A stretch of DNA of 51,811 bases from an uncultured Christensenellaceae bacterium (GTDB taxonomy: Bacteria; Bacillota; Clostridia; Christensenellales; Aristaeellaceae), in contig CAJOJQ010000024.1 in the NCBI GenBank assembly GCA_905234985.1, positions 1 through 51,811 of the forward strand, in the 5' to 3' direction. Of this stretch, positions 31,810-40,509 are shown one piece after another (position 1 is the stretch's first letter; each line of letters starts with the position of its first letter). The translations under genes were made by a program, and so were the position numbers. The notes under the pieces are model-generated. The model was not told the origin of the DNA. It worked only from the letters and a program-made list of their open reading frames with translations, and made no database searches.

Positions 31810-32493
31810 ATGACAGAAAACCAGCAGGCCATTTTAGACGGTCTCAGCGCCTTATACCCCAACGCCGGGCCGGAGCTGCATTTTTCTAACCCCTTTGAAA
31901 CGCTGGTCGCCACCATTTTAGCCGCCCAGTGTACCGACGCCCGGGTGAACCAGGTGACCCCGGCCCTGTTCCGGGATTATCCCGACCCGGCGGCCATGGC
32001 GAAGGCCACCCCGGAGGAAATCTTTCCCTATGTAAAGTCCTGCGGTTTTAAATCCAAGGCGGTGAACATCGTAAACGCCAGCCGCATGATCGTGGAACAG
32101 TTCGGCGGCGTCGTTCCAAACACTTTGGAGGAACTGACCCGGCTTCCCGGCGTGGGCCGGAAAACCGCTAACGTGGTGCTGGCCTTTTCCTTCGGTCTGC
32201 CCGCCATTCCGGTGGACACCCATGTGTTCCGCGTGGCCAACCGTTTGGGGTTGTCCGACGCCCTCACCGTAGAGGAAACGGAACGCCAGCTCATGGATCT
32301 GATCCCCAAAGCGGATTGGAGCCAGGCCCACCATTGGATGATCTACCACGGCCGCCGGGTGTGCCATTCCCAAAAGCCAGAGTGCGAAACCTGCACGCTG
32401 CAACCTTACTGCAAAGCCGCCCACGCGGAACAGATGATCAACCCCAAGGCGGAAGCGAAAAAACGCGCCCAGGCCAGGAAAGCCAAGGGGTGA
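31810..32493 (+). CDS. nth: Endonuclease III
   Basis: A 227-residue base-excision-repair DNA glycosylase/AP lyase for oxidised pyrimidines. The helix-hairpin-helix LPGVGRKTANVVL holds the catalytic Lys (K in GRKTA), and VDTHVFRV holds the catalytic Asp. The four-cysteine [4Fe-4S] loop CHSQKPECETCTLQPYC (C-x6-C-x2-C-x5-C) is complete. The C-terminal tail (about 205-227) is rich in Lys, Ala and Arg. Downstream of folT and four bases upstream of a small gene, likely one transcript. The ribosome site is weak (GTGAG). Confidence 0.95.
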   Translation: MTENQQAILDGLSALYPNAGPELHFSNPFETLVATILAAQCTDARVNQVTPALFRDYPDPAAMAKATPEEIFPYVKSCGFKSKAVNIVNASRMIVEQFGGVVPNTLEELTRLPGVGRKTANVVLAFSFGLPAIPVDTHVFRVANRLGLSDALTVEETERQLMDLIPKADWSQAHHWMIYHGRRVCHSQKPECETCTLQPYCKAAHAEQMINPKAEAKKRAQARKAKG

Positions 32494-32497
32494 GTAA

Positions 32498-32725
32498 ATG
32501 AATGACAGCATTGCGTTGGTGAACCGCTGCATGGATATTCTTTGTGATACTGTCGGCGTTGTTGAAGCGGAAAAGTTTATTCACTTCATCAAGACCGAAT
32601 CCTTTGACTATACCAAATGGCAAAGAAAGTATTACGATGCGATCCCGCCTGAACAGCTACGGGAGAATATGAAGCAGTTTTGCGTGAATCATCCGTTCAC
32701 GGGGAAGAAAGCGGTACGCCTTTGA
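32498..32725 (+). CDS. Small conserved-looking protein of unknown function
   Basis: A 75-residue soluble protein beginning four bases after the nth stop, with AAGGGG nearby. An amphipathic N-terminal part (ALVNRCMDILCDTVGVVEAE) is followed by FDYTKWQRKYYDAIPPEQLR and a basic end (HPFTGKKAVRL). I recall similar short proteins in gut Clostridia but can name no family or role. A good terminator follows, so it is the last gene of the folT-nth unit. Confidence 0.65.
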   Translation: MNDSIALVNRCMDILCDTVGVVEAEKFIHFIKTESFDYTKWQRKYYDAIPPEQLRENMKQFCVNHPFTGKKAVRL

Positions 32726-32745
32726 CGTCGCTGAACACAAAAATC

Positions 32746-32775
32746 GGGGCTGTCTCAAATGAGGCAGCCCCCTTT
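32746..32775. terminator. Bidirectional terminator
   Basis: GGGGCTGTCTC pairs with GAGGCAGCCCC around AAAT. TTT follows rightward and a T-rich GATTTTTGTG leftward. It closes the nth unit and the convergent surface-protein gene. Confidence 0.8.
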
Positions 32776-32792
32776 GCATAGTCAGGTTTTCC

Positions 32793-35700
32793 TTACTTTT
32801 TCAAATTCGCGTCAATGGCCGCGTCGCGGTACAGGTTCGCCAGAGCTTCCTGCACAGTGGCGGGGCTGTTGGGGTACAGGGCGGTCAGCAGGGCCGCGCG
32901 GGCGGCAAGCACCTGGTCCAGCTGCTTACGCCAGGCGGCGATCGTCTGGCGGGTTTCCTTATCGGCGGCCTTATACGCGGCGTTGACGGTCCTATCCAGG
33001 GCCATCTGCCACTGGGCCTGCGTCTGCACGAGGGCCTGGGCGGCGGCGTAGGGCTTGGTGCCGTTCACGGTGGCAAGGGCCTGCTCCAGCGTGCCGGAAA
33101 GGCTTTCGTTCAGCTTCACGGTCACTTCGCTGTCGCTGCCGTTCAGGGGGCCGAAGACGCGGGCACATTCGTCATACTGTGCGTCGGAGGGGAGAGCGGA
33201 GCGGCCCAAAATGCTGTCGGGCAGGGCGCTGGGCGCGGTGCGCAGCATGCAGCACAGCTCCGCGCAGCGCAGGCGCAGCATTTCGGCCAGCGCTTCATCG
33301 CCGTACATCGCTTCATAAGCGTCCGCATAGGCCTGGAACGCGGCCTGATCGTTCCGCACCAGGGCGGCGGCCGCGTCCTGGGCTTCGGGGGTGGAAACAT
33401 AGGCCCGGGATGCGTCTTCCTCGTTTCGCACCAGGGTCATGGCCCCGGCCTGGGCGGCGTCGCAAAGCTGCTGATACAGCTGGTCGATCTCTGCCCGCCA
33501 GATGGCCGCCGCTTTCGCCGCGCCGGCGGCTTCGGCGCGCCGGGCCGCGTCGCTGTGGGCGGCACAGGCGTGGAGCGTGTAATGCATTTCGTTCCGGGCC
33601 AGGGTGTTCAGGGTCAGGGAGCAGAAATCGTCCCCGCCGGGGGCCGGAATGACCAGGGGATCGCCGATTTGGGGATCGGGATCGCCCTGCCCGCCGGTGT
33701 AGGCGGTGACCATGTTGCTGTGATAATAATACCAGCCCCCATCCACGCCGGCGCAGGAGGCGTAGGCCTGATTGAACACATAGCCCACGCCCGCCTCGTA
33801 TTCCGTGACCACGTGGCCGGGTACGGAGCAGACCCTGCTTTCGCCGGGGGCAAGCACGTCAAATTCGCCCACCGTCAGGCCCCCGTCGATCACGGTGACG
33901 TGATAGGCGGGTTCGGAGGAATTGTTGGTGACGGTCAGCTTCCACGCGATGGTTTCGCCCTCGGTGAAATAGAGGCCGTTGGCGGGGTAGTTGTCCACGC
34001 TCTTTGTCAGCAGCAGGCCGGTATCGCTCACCACGGGCAGGGAGAAGGCGGCGGTGGCGGAATGGCGTTCCTCGCCGCTGTCCGGATCGTTCCAGGTGGC
34101 GTAGGCGCTCACGCCCACATAGCCCCGGGAAACGTCCTCGTCCACGATCCTGCCGAAGGGGCCGAAGAAGTACAGATCATTCACGCCGCTGGCGGGGATG
34201 GTGTTAGTGAAGCGCTTTTCGTACCAGGTGGCGTTGTCCGTGGCGTCATAGGAAATGGAGCTGATGTAAACCTGAGAGGACAGGAAGCCCACGTGGAGGG
34301 TATAGCCGTCCACGTCCACCGGCCCCACGTTCTCCACCGCGATGCCGGTATTCCAGTCCTCCATCCACTGATAGCCCGCGGGGTCCTCGCTGCTGGAGGA
34401 TTCGTACAGAATCACCGCCAAGGCACTTTCCTCGGGGATTTCCCAGCCCATGGGGCCGGGCTTGCCCACCTGCCATACCCGGGTGATCTCGTTGGATTTG
34501 GCCTTTTCTTCCCCCGTTTCCGGGTCGTTGCCGGTGGCCCAGACGGTCATGGTGACGGTGCCCAGCAGCTCCTCGGTTTCCGTATCGGGGGTGAGGCGGA
34601 AGCTCAGCGGGGCGGCGCACCAGTAATCCTGCAGGGATTCGCCGGGATTCAGGCACTGTTCCGTATCGCAGGGCAGGGAGGAATATCCGTTGCCAAAGCG
34701 CAGGTGGGTGTAGATTTTCAGCGGCACATTCCCGCTGTTGATCACGTTAAAATAGGAGTATACGTCGTCCTCCGGGGCGAGCACGCCGGGGTTTGCCGTG
34801 CAGTAGTCGCTCAGATCGCTGGATACAAGAACATGGTCGTACAGGAACACCGCCGCCAGAGCGGGCGTTTCCTGCGCCGCCTCGCCCCCCTCCGGGTAGG
34901 TGAGATAAACGGGCAGCGCATTGGACGACGCCGTGGCCGTGGCTGTCTGATACGCGGCGGCAGCGGGGTCGTAATACTCGTAATAGTAATCTTGCCGGGG
35001 GAAATAATAGACGGCATAGCCGTTTTGGGCGTCGTCGGGCTTCACGTCCATCACGAGATCCGTCGTATAGACTTCGCCAGGATCCAGCCGGGCCGCGGCG
35101 CCGTCAGGCGCGCCGGACTGGAGGGCGCTGTTCTGCCGCAGGGACACCCGCACCGGGCAGTCGCCGGTGTTTGTCACCGTATAATGAACGGTCACCTGGG
35201 CTCCGTCGTACCGTTTCCCCACGCCCGCGTCCGGGTCGGCGCTGATCGTTACGGTAATAGAGGGGTTCGGGCCGTCGGACGGGGGGATGACGCTGGGCGC
35301 GCCGCTTTCCGGATACGTAAGGGGAACGATCAATGTATTGGAGTAGACGCCATGACCCAACTGAATATTGCCATCGGCGTCGTAATAATAATATGTGCCC
35401 CAAAGCCGGTATTCCGCATACCCGTTTTCCACGTCGATTCCGAACACTTCCATCCATGTACTGTCGGTGTAGGATTCGCCGGGGTTCAGCAGGGCCACGG
35501 TGCTGCTGTGATTCATGCCTTCCACCACGGTTTTGCCGTGGGGCGCGTCGGGATCGAAGACGTTGATGCCGCCCTGCTCATCGTCCTGCCACCAGGGCAC
35601 GTACACCGGGCAGTCGCCGGTGTTGGTCACCCGCTGATGAATGGGAACCCAGGCTCCGTCGTACCGCTTGCCCTCGCCCGCGTCCGGGTCGGCGCTGATC

Positions 35701-36827
35701 ACCACGGAAATGGACGGGTGCGGGCCTTCGTCGACGGTGTGGGTATTGATCAGCACGGTGTGGGTGCCGTCCTGAGTCGTGGTCAGGGTGTAGCCGGGCA
35801 CTTCTTCCTCCTGCCAGGAATATTCGATCCTGTGGCCGTCCTTGGCGTACAGGGGCAGATCGTCCAGCCCGGCCATCCACCGGTTGGCTTCGCCCAAGGT
35901 CACCGTCTGTACTGGCATGCCGTCGGCCAGCAGCGCCGCCTTCACCTGCCGGGGCCGCACGCCGTCCGCGTTGTCCCCGTCGTCCCACACCTTGCGTACG
36001 GCCATGGAAACGGTTCTGTCCTCGGGTTTTTCCGCCGCCGGCTTGCCCACCTGCCATACGCGGGTGACTGTGTTGGACTGGCACAATTCTTCGCCCGTCT
36101 GCGGGTCATGGCCGCTGGCCCAGACGGTTATGCTGACGGTGCCCAGCAATTCGGCGGTTTCCGTGCCGGGGGTGATATGACTGCCAATGTAAGTGCCCCG
36201 GGCATCCTCCGCGGAATCTCCGGGAGCGAGAGGAGCGTCAAGTTCTCCACCGGGCATGACAAACCCGTCGCCGAAGGACCAGTGGGCGTAGACGTCCATG
36301 AGTACGCTGCCGGTATTGACCACGTCGACGTAAGCAATCGCGTCGTCCCCCGGGTTCAGCACCCCGGTATCTAAGGTGTCATACTCGAAGTCCGAGACTT
36401 CTTCGGTGATATGGTCATATTTCCATTCCACCGTCAGCGCGGGGCCGTTCACGATGCGCCGCTGATCCAGGGGCGGAATTTCCCGCTCCTCCACATGGGA
36501 GGCTTCGATTTTGCACACGCGTTTTTCCAGCCCCGGTTCCGTGGCGGTGGGGGCTTTTTCGGTTTCCCATTCGCCCCAGTCGTGGTCGCCGTAGAAGGAG
36601 GCCTGACGGAACTCGGTCTTGCGGCAGTAAATGCACGTGTGCGTCTCCCTGCCCTTCGTTACGCAGGTGCCGGGGGACGAGACTTTCCAGTCGCCCCATT
36701 GATGCGTGCGGGTGGGGCTTCTGGGGCAGACGCCGCCAATGGCGCCGTCAATGGCCTGGGCCGTCATGGACGGGAGCAGCAGCGCCAGCGCAAGAAGCAG
36801 ACACAGGATTTTCCGGGTGAGTTTCAT
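32793..36827 (-). CDS. Large secreted multidomain protein with duplicated beta-domains
   Basis: A 1,344-residue exported protein. After the signal peptide (about 1-26, TAQA) comes a Cys/Trp module with HQWGDWKVSSPGTC and CIYCRKTE (about 42-120). A domain with conserved AYVDVVNTG and TRVWQVGKP is present twice (about 150-265 and 670-785). Between the copies are a Cna-B-like domain (RKVWDDGDNADGVRPRQVKA) and two copies of a module starting SITVTISADPDAGVGKRYDG. Further beta-domains follow. The C-terminal 270 residues are Ala-rich helices resembling LprI-type lysozyme-inhibitor domains (NEMHYTLHACAAHSDAARRA). No LPxTG or membrane anchor is seen, so it should be released or held non-covalently. 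AGGAGG precedes the ATG. Role unknown; adhesion or defence are possibilities. Confidence 0.78.
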   Translation of the reverse strand: MKLTRKILCLLLALALLLPSMTAQAIDGAIGGVCPRSPTRTHQWGDWKVSSPGTCVTKGRETHTCIYCRKTEFRQASFYGDHDWGEWETEKAPTATEPGLEKRVCKIEASHVEEREIPPLDQRRIVNGPALTVEWKYDHITEEVSDFEYDTLDTGVLNPGDDAIAYVDVVNTGSVLMDVYAHWSFGDGFVMPGGELDAPLAPGDSAEDARGTYIGSHITPGTETAELLGTVSITVWASGHDPQTGEELCQSNTVTRVWQVGKPAAEKPEDRTVSMAVRKVWDDGDNADGVRPRQVKAALLADGMPVQTVTLGEANRWMAGLDDLPLYAKDGHRIEYSWQEEEVPGYTLTTTQDGTHTVLINTHTVDEGPHPSISVVISADPDAGEGKRYDGAWVPIHQRVTNTGDCPVYVPWWQDDEQGGINVFDPDAPHGKTVVEGMNHSSTVALLNPGESYTDSTWMEVFGIDVENGYAEYRLWGTYYYYDADGNIQLGHGVYSNTLIVPLTYPESGAPSVIPPSDGPNPSITVTISADPDAGVGKRYDGAQVTVHYTVTNTGDCPVRVSLRQNSALQSGAPDGAAARLDPGEVYTTDLVMDVKPDDAQNGYAVYYFPRQDYYYEYYDPAAAAYQTATATASSNALPVYLTYPEGGEAAQETPALAAVFLYDHVLVSSDLSDYCTANPGVLAPEDDVYSYFNVINSGNVPLKIYTHLRFGNGYSSLPCDTEQCLNPGESLQDYWCAAPLSFRLTPDTETEELLGTVTMTVWATGNDPETGEEKAKSNEITRVWQVGKPGPMGWEIPEESALAVILYESSSSEDPAGYQWMEDWNTGIAVENVGPVDVDGYTLHVGFLSSQVYISSISYDATDNATWYEKRFTNTIPASGVNDLYFFGPFGRIVDEDVSRGYVGVSAYATWNDPDSGEERHSATAAFSLPVVSDTGLLLTKSVDNYPANGLYFTEGETIAWKLTVTNNSSEPAYHVTVIDGGLTVGEFDVLAPGESRVCSVPGHVVTEYEAGVGYVFNQAYASCAGVDGGWYYYHSNMVTAYTGGQGDPDPQIGDPLVIPAPGGDDFCSLTLNTLARNEMHYTLHACAAHSDAARRAEAAGAAKAAAIWRAEIDQLYQQLCDAAQAGAMTLVRNEEDASRAYVSTPEAQDAAAALVRNDQAAFQAYADAYEAMYGDEALAEMLRLRCAELCCMLRTAPSALPDSILGRSALPSDAQYDECARVFGPLNGSDSEVTVKLNESLSGTLEQALATVNGTKPYAAAQALVQTQAQWQMALDRTVNAAYKAADKETRQTIAAWRKQLDQVLAARAALLTALYPNSPATVQEALANLYRDAAIDANLKK

Positions 36828-36854
36828 GGGGTTCCCTCCTTCTTGATAAACGAA

Positions 36855-36887
36855 GGGCGCGGCTTCCCCGGGCCGGGAAACGCGCCC
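36855..36887 (-). terminator. Hairpin between the two secreted-protein genes
   Basis: GGGCGCG pairs with CGCGCCC, with an inner TTCCCG/GGGGAA-type stem. The leftward tail TTCGTTTATC is only weakly T-rich, so it is more likely an attenuator or RNA stabiliser than a full terminator. Confidence 0.45.
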
Positions 36888-36895
36888 TGTCAGGA

Positions 36896-37615
36896 TCAGT
36901 AATCCGCCCCGTAGGGGAACACGGCCACGATCTTGCTTTCAATATAAATGATGGTGTACAGGGAGCTGCCGTATTGCAGATAGCTGTTCATAAAGTTGGT
37001 GATGTTGGTGGCGCGGTAGCAATTGTTTTTGGTGCCGTAGTAGAAAATGCAGTTGGGGTCCACCTCGTAGTCGTAGGAATCCTTGCCGCCGTTGGTGAAG
37101 GTGGAAAGGTTGCCGCTGTTGTAATCCGTGCCGCTGTATTTGATCGTTACGAGATCGGCGTCGATGCGCCAGGTGGTGCCCTTCAAATAAATGTTATGGA
37201 TGTAACCGGCGGAAACGCGGGTGCGCTTTTCGCTGGGGCGGCGCTGGAGGTAAACGGTGTAGGTGGTGGAAGCGCCGCCGTTGAGTACCTGAATGGTAAC
37301 GGCCTGGGGCTTATCCGTCATGGGGATCACCTGGCTGGTCTGCCCGCTGCGCACCAATTGGCCGTTCACATAGATGGTGGCGTAGGGGTCCATGGCGGTG
37401 GGGGTGAAGGTGGGGCGGGAAACCCAGTCCGCCACCGTGAGCAGATAGGTGGTCTGGTAAGGACTGAAATATTCCGGCAGCATGATGCCGGTATTGGGGC
37501 AATTGTGGGTGAGGCTGCGCAGCAGCGTGGAGCCGGAGCCGCCGTCGTCTGCCAGTGCGGGGACGCAGGCGCACAGCAGCGCCGCGGCCAGGAACAAAGA
37601 TAGGAAGCGTTTCAT
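36896..37615 (-). CDS. Secreted protein with cadherin-like beta-sandwich domain
   Basis: A 239-residue exported protein. Signal peptide about 1-23 (basic start, LLCACVPALADD). Residues about 45-125 fit the bacterial cadherin-like beta-sandwich domain: YFSPYQTTYLLTV, ATIYVNGQLVRSG and the closing TTYTVYLQR. The second half (VSAGYIHNIYLKGTTWRIDA to the end) is Tyr/Asn-rich and unrecognised. The start at 37615 has AAGGAGG nine bases upstream and a good promoter 86 bases further. It lies upstream of the 1,344-residue secreted protein and is likely cotranscribed with it; the two may work together at the cell surface. Confidence 0.78.
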   Translation of the reverse strand: MKRFLSLFLAAALLCACVPALADDGGSGSTLLRSLTHNCPNTGIMLPEYFSPYQTTYLLTVADWVSRPTFTPTAMDPYATIYVNGQLVRSGQTSQVIPMTDKPQAVTIQVLNGGASTTYTVYLQRRPSEKRTRVSAGYIHNIYLKGTTWRIDADLVTIKYSGTDYNSGNLSTFTNGGKDSYDYEVDPNCIFYYGTKNNCYRATNITNFMNSYLQYGSSLYTIIYIESKIVAVFPYGADY

Positions 37616-37700
37616 GGGGCATATCCTCCTTATTGCCGGATTCAACCATAAAACGAAGAGAACGGCGTATTTCGTGCAGATATTTTCCGGGGATGGTAAA

Positions 37701-37729
37701 ATTATATCACGGGAACCGGCATGCTGCAA
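37701..37729 (-). promoter_or_regulatory. Promoter of the secreted-protein pair
   Basis: Read leftward, TTGCAG, 17 bases, TATAAT with extended TGA. Confidence 0.8.
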
Positions 37730-37744
37730 GGCTTTTTTCACGGC

Positions 37745-39958
37745 TCAATTCACAGGTTCAAGACGCCATTTTTGATTGGCGCTGTCTGTTTTGCCTGAAA
37801 GGAAGAGACGCCCGCTGTCCGTGTCCAAAGTCAGCGCCAGGTTTTCCCGGAAACAGATATAATATTCGCCTTCAATATCCGCTTTTATTATTCTCCACTT
37901 TTGGGCGTTTGAGTAGTTGATGTTGTAAGCCCAAACCTTATTTCCCTCGCTTGCCTGATTGTTATATACAGCCAGCGCTTTACCGGCGTCAAAGAAATAG
38001 ATCCTTGTGTTATCTTCGATGGGGGAACAGCAGGACAACTGAACGATCGTTTCGTATTTCGCTTCGCCTGTCAGCGCATCGTTTGTCAGATATATATCCT
38101 CTCCGGCTTCTTCGGCCCAGGCCGCCCCCAAATATTTATTCTCCTCCGCGGCGCTGTATAGGAGGTAATAGCCGTCTTTCATGTGAATCGTATTGTATTC
38201 TACGCTTTCCGACAGATATTTCCGGTATGCTTCCGTATCTTCATCCCTGCGGATCGCGTCTTTCAAAAATGGAATATCCGCCGATTGGACAATGAATAAA
38301 CCGCCTAAGAAAAGAAGCAGGAGAACCGCGGGCTTGACCGTTTTCCATTTTGCGGGAGGGGAGGCAATGACGAACGCCGCCTTTCCGTTTGTCCGCAAAT
38401 GAGAAATTTTTTCGTTCAGCCAATTTACGGCGCGGCTCCAGCCAGGCGCCGAAAACGGAAACAGCATAACGAAATAGGGCAGGGTAAACTGGCCTTTCGC
38501 TTCCCAGAAAGTATGAAAGACAAAGCCGCCGATAAAGATAAAGCAAATGCCCAGAGAAACGAAGCCTTTTTGCTGATCAAAAAGGATAAACAGAACCGCG
38601 CCCAGGAGAATGATAAACTGCAAGCGATTCAAAAAAGTGGACAACGCCGTCATTCCCTTGAGGTGAAATATCTGGCTGATCCATCCCGGACTCATAAACG
38701 CCGCGCTTGCCGTCCCCCTGATCTGGCTGACCCAGAAACACTGGAAATCCGGATTGTTCCACTGGGAAGCGTTTTTTCCCGCGAAAAACCGAAGCGCATA
38801 ACCGGGATCCCGCGCAAATTCTTCGATTCTTTTTTCCAGGTCTTTTCTGGCGCTGTCAGCTTCAGCCTGATTGCTGAATCCGTTTGCCGCATAAGAACCC
38901 CAATTATAGTTGTTCCTCCATCCGTCATACTGCGTACTGTTTTCCTGCAATCCCATCGTCGCATACGCGATGGAAGGTATTCCGCTGTCTTCCCATTCCT
39001 TTTGACCGGTAACAGAAGTGACCAGGAAATGGGCGACGGTCCCGTTCAGAAAGATCACGGCAATCAAGCCAAGGCAGGGGACGATCAGTTTCCAACCGCG
39101 TTTTTCCACCATGTAAATCAGCAAAACGCATACATAGGCCATGCCCAAAATCATGTTGTTTTGCTTTACGATCGTCGCCGCAAAAAGAAGCAGGCAGGAT
39201 GAAATGACCAGACGCCACCGAAATTGCTTTCGCAATTCGTTCACCTGCACAAACGCGGCGGCGCTCAGCGCGAGGCCGACGATCGTTCCATAGATGAAGT
39301 TGGAGTATAAGATCAGCGGGAAAAACAAAAGGCCCAGAACAAGCAGGCCGTTTCCGATCCTGGGCATGCCGCTTTCAGCGGAAATATCGTCGCACAGCTT
39401 GGTCAGCGACCGGTAAAACCACACCAGGCAAAGTACGTTCGTCAGCTGAAACGCCAGATAATTGAAATCGCCAAATAGAAAAGATGACAGGTATAAAATG
39501 AATACGATGCCCCATTGATTGGGGCACATGTTCAAATATGCTCCGGGAACGGTAAACGAGGAATAATCTCCGTTTTTCCATGCCACCGCGCACTGGACAA
39601 TCGTGTATTGATCGGCTCCCGGCGCCTTCTGCGTTGCAAGAACGAACAGGACGCCAACCGCACCGATCACAGCCAAAAGGATGTTCCTTAGCTTTTCGCT
39701 TTTTTCTGAACCCGGAAGGAGATGAGATTGGAAAAAAGCGCACGATTTGGCTTTCTGAAACAAAAGGCAAACCAGCAAAAAGAAAACGGCGGTCAGTAAA
39801 TTGATCCAAATATTATCCGCGACCAGATAGGTGTGTTCCGAATCGTCTGTGGTAATATGGGCGGTGGAAGTGCCCGCCACGAGCGTCAGCCAAAGCAAAA
39901 AAATGAAGAATAAAACAAAAACAGCTGTTTTTATGAGAGCGATTCCCTTATTGCGCAT
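37745..39958 (-). CDS. GT-C membrane glycosyltransferase with ricin-type lectin tail
   Basis: A 737-residue membrane protein. About twelve helices fill residues 8-600, with an extracytoplasmic loop after helix 1 and the segment APGADQYTIVQCAVAWKNGDY, consistent with polyprenyl-phosphate-sugar-dependent GT-C enzymes (PMT/ArnT/GtrC-like). After the last helix (about 565-583) the C-terminal 130 residues look like a ricin-B-type beta-trefoil, with QxW motifs NAQKWRI and ANQKWRLEPV and IHMKDGYYLLYSAAEENKYL at its start. The fusion would put a sugar-binding domain outside the cell. The ATG at 39958 follows AAGGAG at 11 bases. It starts 17 bases after a truncated GT2 gene, its likely former donor-making partner. 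Confidence 0.75.
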   Translation of the reverse strand: MRNKGIALIKTAVFVLFFIFLLWLTLVAGTSTAHITTDDSEHTYLVADNIWINLLTAVFFLLVCLLFQKAKSCAFFQSHLLPGSEKSEKLRNILLAVIGAVGVLFVLATQKAPGADQYTIVQCAVAWKNGDYSSFTVPGAYLNMCPNQWGIVFILYLSSFLFGDFNYLAFQLTNVLCLVWFYRSLTKLCDDISAESGMPRIGNGLLVLGLLFFPLILYSNFIYGTIVGLALSAAAFVQVNELRKQFRWRLVISSCLLLFAATIVKQNNMILGMAYVCVLLIYMVEKRGWKLIVPCLGLIAVIFLNGTVAHFLVTSVTGQKEWEDSGIPSIAYATMGLQENSTQYDGWRNNYNWGSYAANGFSNQAEADSARKDLEKRIEEFARDPGYALRFFAGKNASQWNNPDFQCFWVSQIRGTASAAFMSPGWISQIFHLKGMTALSTFLNRLQFIILLGAVLFILFDQQKGFVSLGICFIFIGGFVFHTFWEAKGQFTLPYFVMLFPFSAPGWSRAVNWLNEKISHLRTNGKAAFVIASPPAKWKTVKPAVLLLLFLGGLFIVQSADIPFLKDAIRRDEDTEAYRKYLSESVEYNTIHMKDGYYLLYSAAEENKYLGAAWAEEAGEDIYLTNDALTGEAKYETIVQLSCCSPIEDNTRIYFFDAGKALAVYNNQASEGNKVWAYNINYSNAQKWRIIKADIEGEYYICFRENLALTLDTDSGRLFLSGKTDSANQKWRLEPVN

Positions 39959-39974
39959 CCTTTGTCCCACTCCT

Positions 39975-40321
39975 TCACGTATCACGCCCGACCGGGCTAC
40001 TGCTTTCTTCTGTTTCGCGCACGATAAACAGGGGACGTTTTTTCGCTTCGAGATAGACGTTGGAAAGGTACAAGCCCACAACGCCCAAACAGAGCAGCTG
40101 AACCCCGCTTATGAGCAATAGGATACAGACCATGCTTGGCCACCCGCTGGTAGGGTCGCCGAAGATCAACGTGCGGAAAATAATAAACAGGATCCCGGCC
40201 AAAGCCAGCAGACAAAAGAGCAGGCCGATAAACGTAGTGAGAATCAGAGGCGCTGTTGTAAAGCCGACGATGCCTTCAACGGAATATTTCAATAGCTGCC
40301 AAAAGTTCCATTTTGTTTTCC
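39975..40321 (-). pseudogene. 3' fragment of a GtrB-like glycosyltransferase 2 gene
   Basis: The frame encodes the membrane end of a polyprenyl-phosphate glycosyltransferase: KWNFWQLLKYSVEGIVGF, two helices, and the family tail LYLSNVYLEAKKRPLFIVRE. It is open from a TAG at 40322-40324 to the stop, but the whole catalytic GT2 domain (about 220 residues) is missing, so the gene was cut by a deletion or insertion near 40322. The conserved part could still be translated from an internal TTG at 40292, giving a two-helix peptide. Confidence 0.8.
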
Positions 40322-40349
40322 CTAAAACAACTTGTCAAGTACATTTTAC

Positions 40350-40392
40350 AAAAAAGCCCCGGACTTTAAGCAAATTGCTTATAGTCCGGGGC
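40350..40392 (-). terminator. Intrinsic terminator downstream of the broken AraC gene
   Basis: GCCCCGGACT pairs with AGTCCGGGGC, with an inner AAGCAA/TTGCTT stem, then T6 leftward. It lies about 30 bases from the GT2 break point. Confidence 0.8.
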
Positions 40393-40509
40393 AAATCAGA
40401 TACCAACAGAGTATGTGGTGTTAGAAGAAAGTGTGAATCCGACATCATCATGTTAAACCAAGAAAGAACAAAAAGTAAGTATTAACGCGAATTGATTCTT
40501 CCTATTTCA

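Noticed and set aside
33555..36374. A 939-codon open frame antisense to the large secreted protein.
   Set aside because: Same mirror-frame effect: low-complexity His/Gly/Val-rich translation and no start signal. The - strand gene has a signal peptide, domains and a ribosome site.
40320..40345. A promoter (TTGACA, 17, CAAAAT) created at the GT2 break point, reading leftward.
   Set aside because: The -10 is poor (4 of 6) and the site follows a strong terminator. It could drive the GT-C gene but cannot be claimed.
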